From JAZDGX01 sp043806645 (GTDB lineage Bacteria > Eisenbacteria > RBG-16-71-46 > CAIMUX01 > WJJG01): a stretch of DNA of 7,352 nucleotides. Position numbers and translations under genes: made by a program. The stretch spans positions 1 through 7,352 of the forward strand of contig JAZDGX010000238.1 of the NCBI GenBank assembly GCA_043806645.1. The letters run 5' to 3'. Under the pieces are notes generated by a model. That model saw only the letters and a list, made by a program, of their open reading frames with translations. It was not told where the DNA came from and ran no database searches. Of the stretch, positions 6,490 through 7,352 are shown piece after piece. Each line of letters begins with the position of its first letter. Position 1 is the first letter of the stretch.

Positions 6490-6737
6490 ATTCCGAACGC
6501 CTCCGCGTCCCACCCCTTCCGCCCCGTCCCTGCGCCATTCAGAAGGGACGCCCGCGAATCCGTCCCCACGCTCTATCCTCTTGTTGAAAAGATCCCGGCC
6601 GGCCTGTCACGTCTGTTGCCGCCCGGTGATTCCCTGTTTCATTCCGATATGGCGCATAGAGTTACGCGTATCCGTAGTGCCAGGTTCCCCAGCGAGTTGC
6701 AGCGAGGGCGCCTCTCCCTGTGGTCTCGCGGTCCGGC

Positions 6738-6766
6738 TTGGCCCGGCACGATTTTGCGGCTAGATT
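6738..6766 (+). promoter_or_regulatory. Candidate sigma70-like promoter for cydA
   Basis: TTGGCC (6738-6743, 4 of 6) and TAGATT (6761-6766, 4 of 6) are separated by 17 bases. The -10 lies in one of the few AT-rich patches of the region. The predicted start near 6773 gives a leader of about 65 bases before ATG 6838. The matches are modest. Confidence 0.35.
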
Positions 6767-6823
6767 GTCCTCCGGGACCGCCCGCAGGTGCCGGGCGCAA
6801 GGCGAGTCGGCGGAATCAACCCC

Positions 6824-6831
6824 GAAGGGAG
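6824..6831 (+). promoter_or_regulatory. Ribosome binding site of cydA
   Basis: GAAGGGAG at 6824-6831 ends 6 bases before ATG 6838. This is a strong Shine-Dalgarno and fixes the cydA start together with the family-typical N terminus. Confidence 0.8.
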
Positions 6832-6837
6832 CCGTTC

Positions 6838-7352
6838 ATGGATGGAGTTCTGCTCGCGCGCTTGCAGTTCGCCCTCACGATCGGTTTCCACTTCCTCTTT
6901 CCCCCGCTCACGATCGGCCTCGCGTGGATGCTCGTCGCGCTCGAGGGCTGCGCCTGGCGGACGGGAGAAGAAGTCTACAAACGCGCCGCGCGCTTCTTCG
7001 GGCTGCTCTTCGGCATCAGCTTCGCAGTGGGCGTGGCGAGCGGCTTGACCATGGAGTTCCAGTTCGGCATGAACTGGGCGAACTATTCGAAGTTCGTCGG
7101 CGACATCTTCGGAGCTCCGCTCGCGGTCGAGGGCATCTTCGCCTTCTTCCTCGAATCCGGTTTCCTCGGGGTCTATCTCTTCGGCCGCAAGAAACTCTCT
7201 CCCGCGATGCACTGGGTCTCGATCCTGCTCGTCGCGATCGGGGCAACGATCTCGGCCTTCTGGATCCTGGTAGCGAACTCCTGGCAGCAGACCCCCGCGG
7301 GTTACACCATCAACGAAGTTCTCGGTCGGGCGGAATTGACCAGCTTCTCCGC
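6838..7352 (+). CDS. cydA: Cytochrome bd ubiquinol oxidase subunit I (5' part)
   Basis: The first 171 codons are present; the gene runs off the window. CydA with CydB oxidises quinol and reduces oxygen to water at the inner membrane, with high oxygen affinity, and carries hemes b558, b595 and d. The product starts M-D-G-V-L-L-A-R-L-Q-F-A and has H18 at the place of the E. coli heme ligand His19. It then shows G-L-T-M-E-F-Q-F-G (69-77) and G-D-I-F-G-A-P-L-A-V-E98, with E98 and E106 matching E. coli Glu99 and Glu107. Later comes W-I-L-V-A-N-S-W-Q-Q-T-P, also as in the family. Membrane helices lie near 13-36, 54-72, 94-115 and 124-146. The b558 ligands (E. coli His186 and Met393) and the quinol-binding Q-loop are beyond the edge, so long- and short-loop types cannot be told apart. 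cydB would be expected next. Confidence 0.97.
   Translation, partial: MDGVLLARLQFALTIGFHFLFPPLTIGLAWMLVALEGCAWRTGEEVYKRAARFFGLLFGISFAVGVASGLTMEFQFGMNWANYSKFVGDIFGAPLAVEGIFAFFLESGFLGVYLFGRKKLSPAMHWVSILLVAIGATISAFWILVANSWQQTPAGYTINEVLGRAELTSFS

Larger units (their letters stand above)
6321..6837. other. Divergent intergenic region between the sulfatase-fold gene and cydA
   Basis: If the leftward gene starts at 6274 or 6208, the region to 6837 is noncoding and should hold both promoters. The leftward frame is in fact open back to GTG 6454, but that extension has no Shine-Dalgarno and no recognisable domain. The remaining 6455-6837 has only short, unconvincing frames on both strands, including a 60-codon rightward one from TTG 6581. 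It contains a perfect palindrome at 6478-6489, a two-copy CACAGT (minus strand) around 6453-6466 and a candidate cydA promoter near 6738-6766. I could not pick a leftward promoter with confidence. Confidence 0.45.

Noticed and set aside
5114..6490. 458-codon rightward open frame antisense to the sulfatase-fold gene
   Set aside because: The opposite strand carries the catalytic motifs of a known fold. The rightward product has no family features, and its Arg/Ala/Gly-rich end is the complement of the GGN-CAY hexamer run.
6381..6569. Leftward 62-codon frame containing M-G-H-S-H-S in the same frame as the His-Gly tract
   Set aside because: It ends at a TGA (6381-6383), and another TGA follows before the tract, so it cannot be the missing start. 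Two HS pairs alone are weak evidence.
6597..6604. GGCCGGCC palindrome
   Set aside because: Eight-base GC palindromes are expected by chance at this base composition.
6581..6763. 60-codon rightward frame upstream of cydA
   Set aside because: TTG start, no Shine-Dalgarno, no recognisable features, and it runs through the likely cydA promoter.

Overview
The window is GC-rich bacterial chromosome. I see no RNA gene, mobile element or CRISPR array. Nothing fixes the organism. The high GC, a bd-type quinol oxidase gene and the TPR-fused membrane and sulfatase-fold proteins suggest an environmental, possibly microaerobic, high-GC Gram-negative-type lineage; that is inference only.

Layout. Positions 1-41 may hold the first codons of a leftward gene, served by a sigma70-like promoter around 81-109 and a tandem repeat at 111-140. 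The rest, up to 513, shows no convincing gene. Position 514 starts a rightward pair. The first gene encodes a 750-residue polytopic membrane protein with a C-terminal TPR domain, resembling GT-C-fold glycosyltransferases. The second encodes a DUF3667-type protein: a zinc ribbon, an acidic low-complexity insert and about five membrane helices. A strong hairpin lies between them. The pair ends at 3975 in a short convergent intergenic region with nested inverted repeats and an intrinsic-terminator-like hairpin.

Leftward from about 6274 to 4079 runs a gene for a membrane-anchored alkaline-phosphatase-superfamily (sulfatase-fold) enzyme with five C-terminal TPRs. It has Thr where sulfatases have the formylglycine-forming Cys, so a phospho- or phosphonate-type hydrolase or transferase is as likely as a sulfatase. 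A divergent intergenic region with a perfect 12-bp palindrome separates it from cydA, which starts at 6838 and runs off the window.

The most unusual signal is at 6204-6320. Read leftward, this stretch is a run of GGN-CAY hexamers. It encodes a His-Gly-rich tail (13 His in 39 codons) in a frame different from the enzyme it abuts. Its base changes fall mainly at third positions of the His-Gly frame, as if that frame was once translated. Two single-G changes, one at each end, would fuse it in frame to the enzyme's membrane anchor. Either the sequence carries two compensating indels or the gene has lost a metal-binding tail by double frameshift.

The TPR-bearing membrane protein, the DUF3667 protein and the anchored sulfatase-fold enzyme would all act at the cell envelope. 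A role in modifying a surface glycan or lipid is a reasonable guess, not something the sequence proves.
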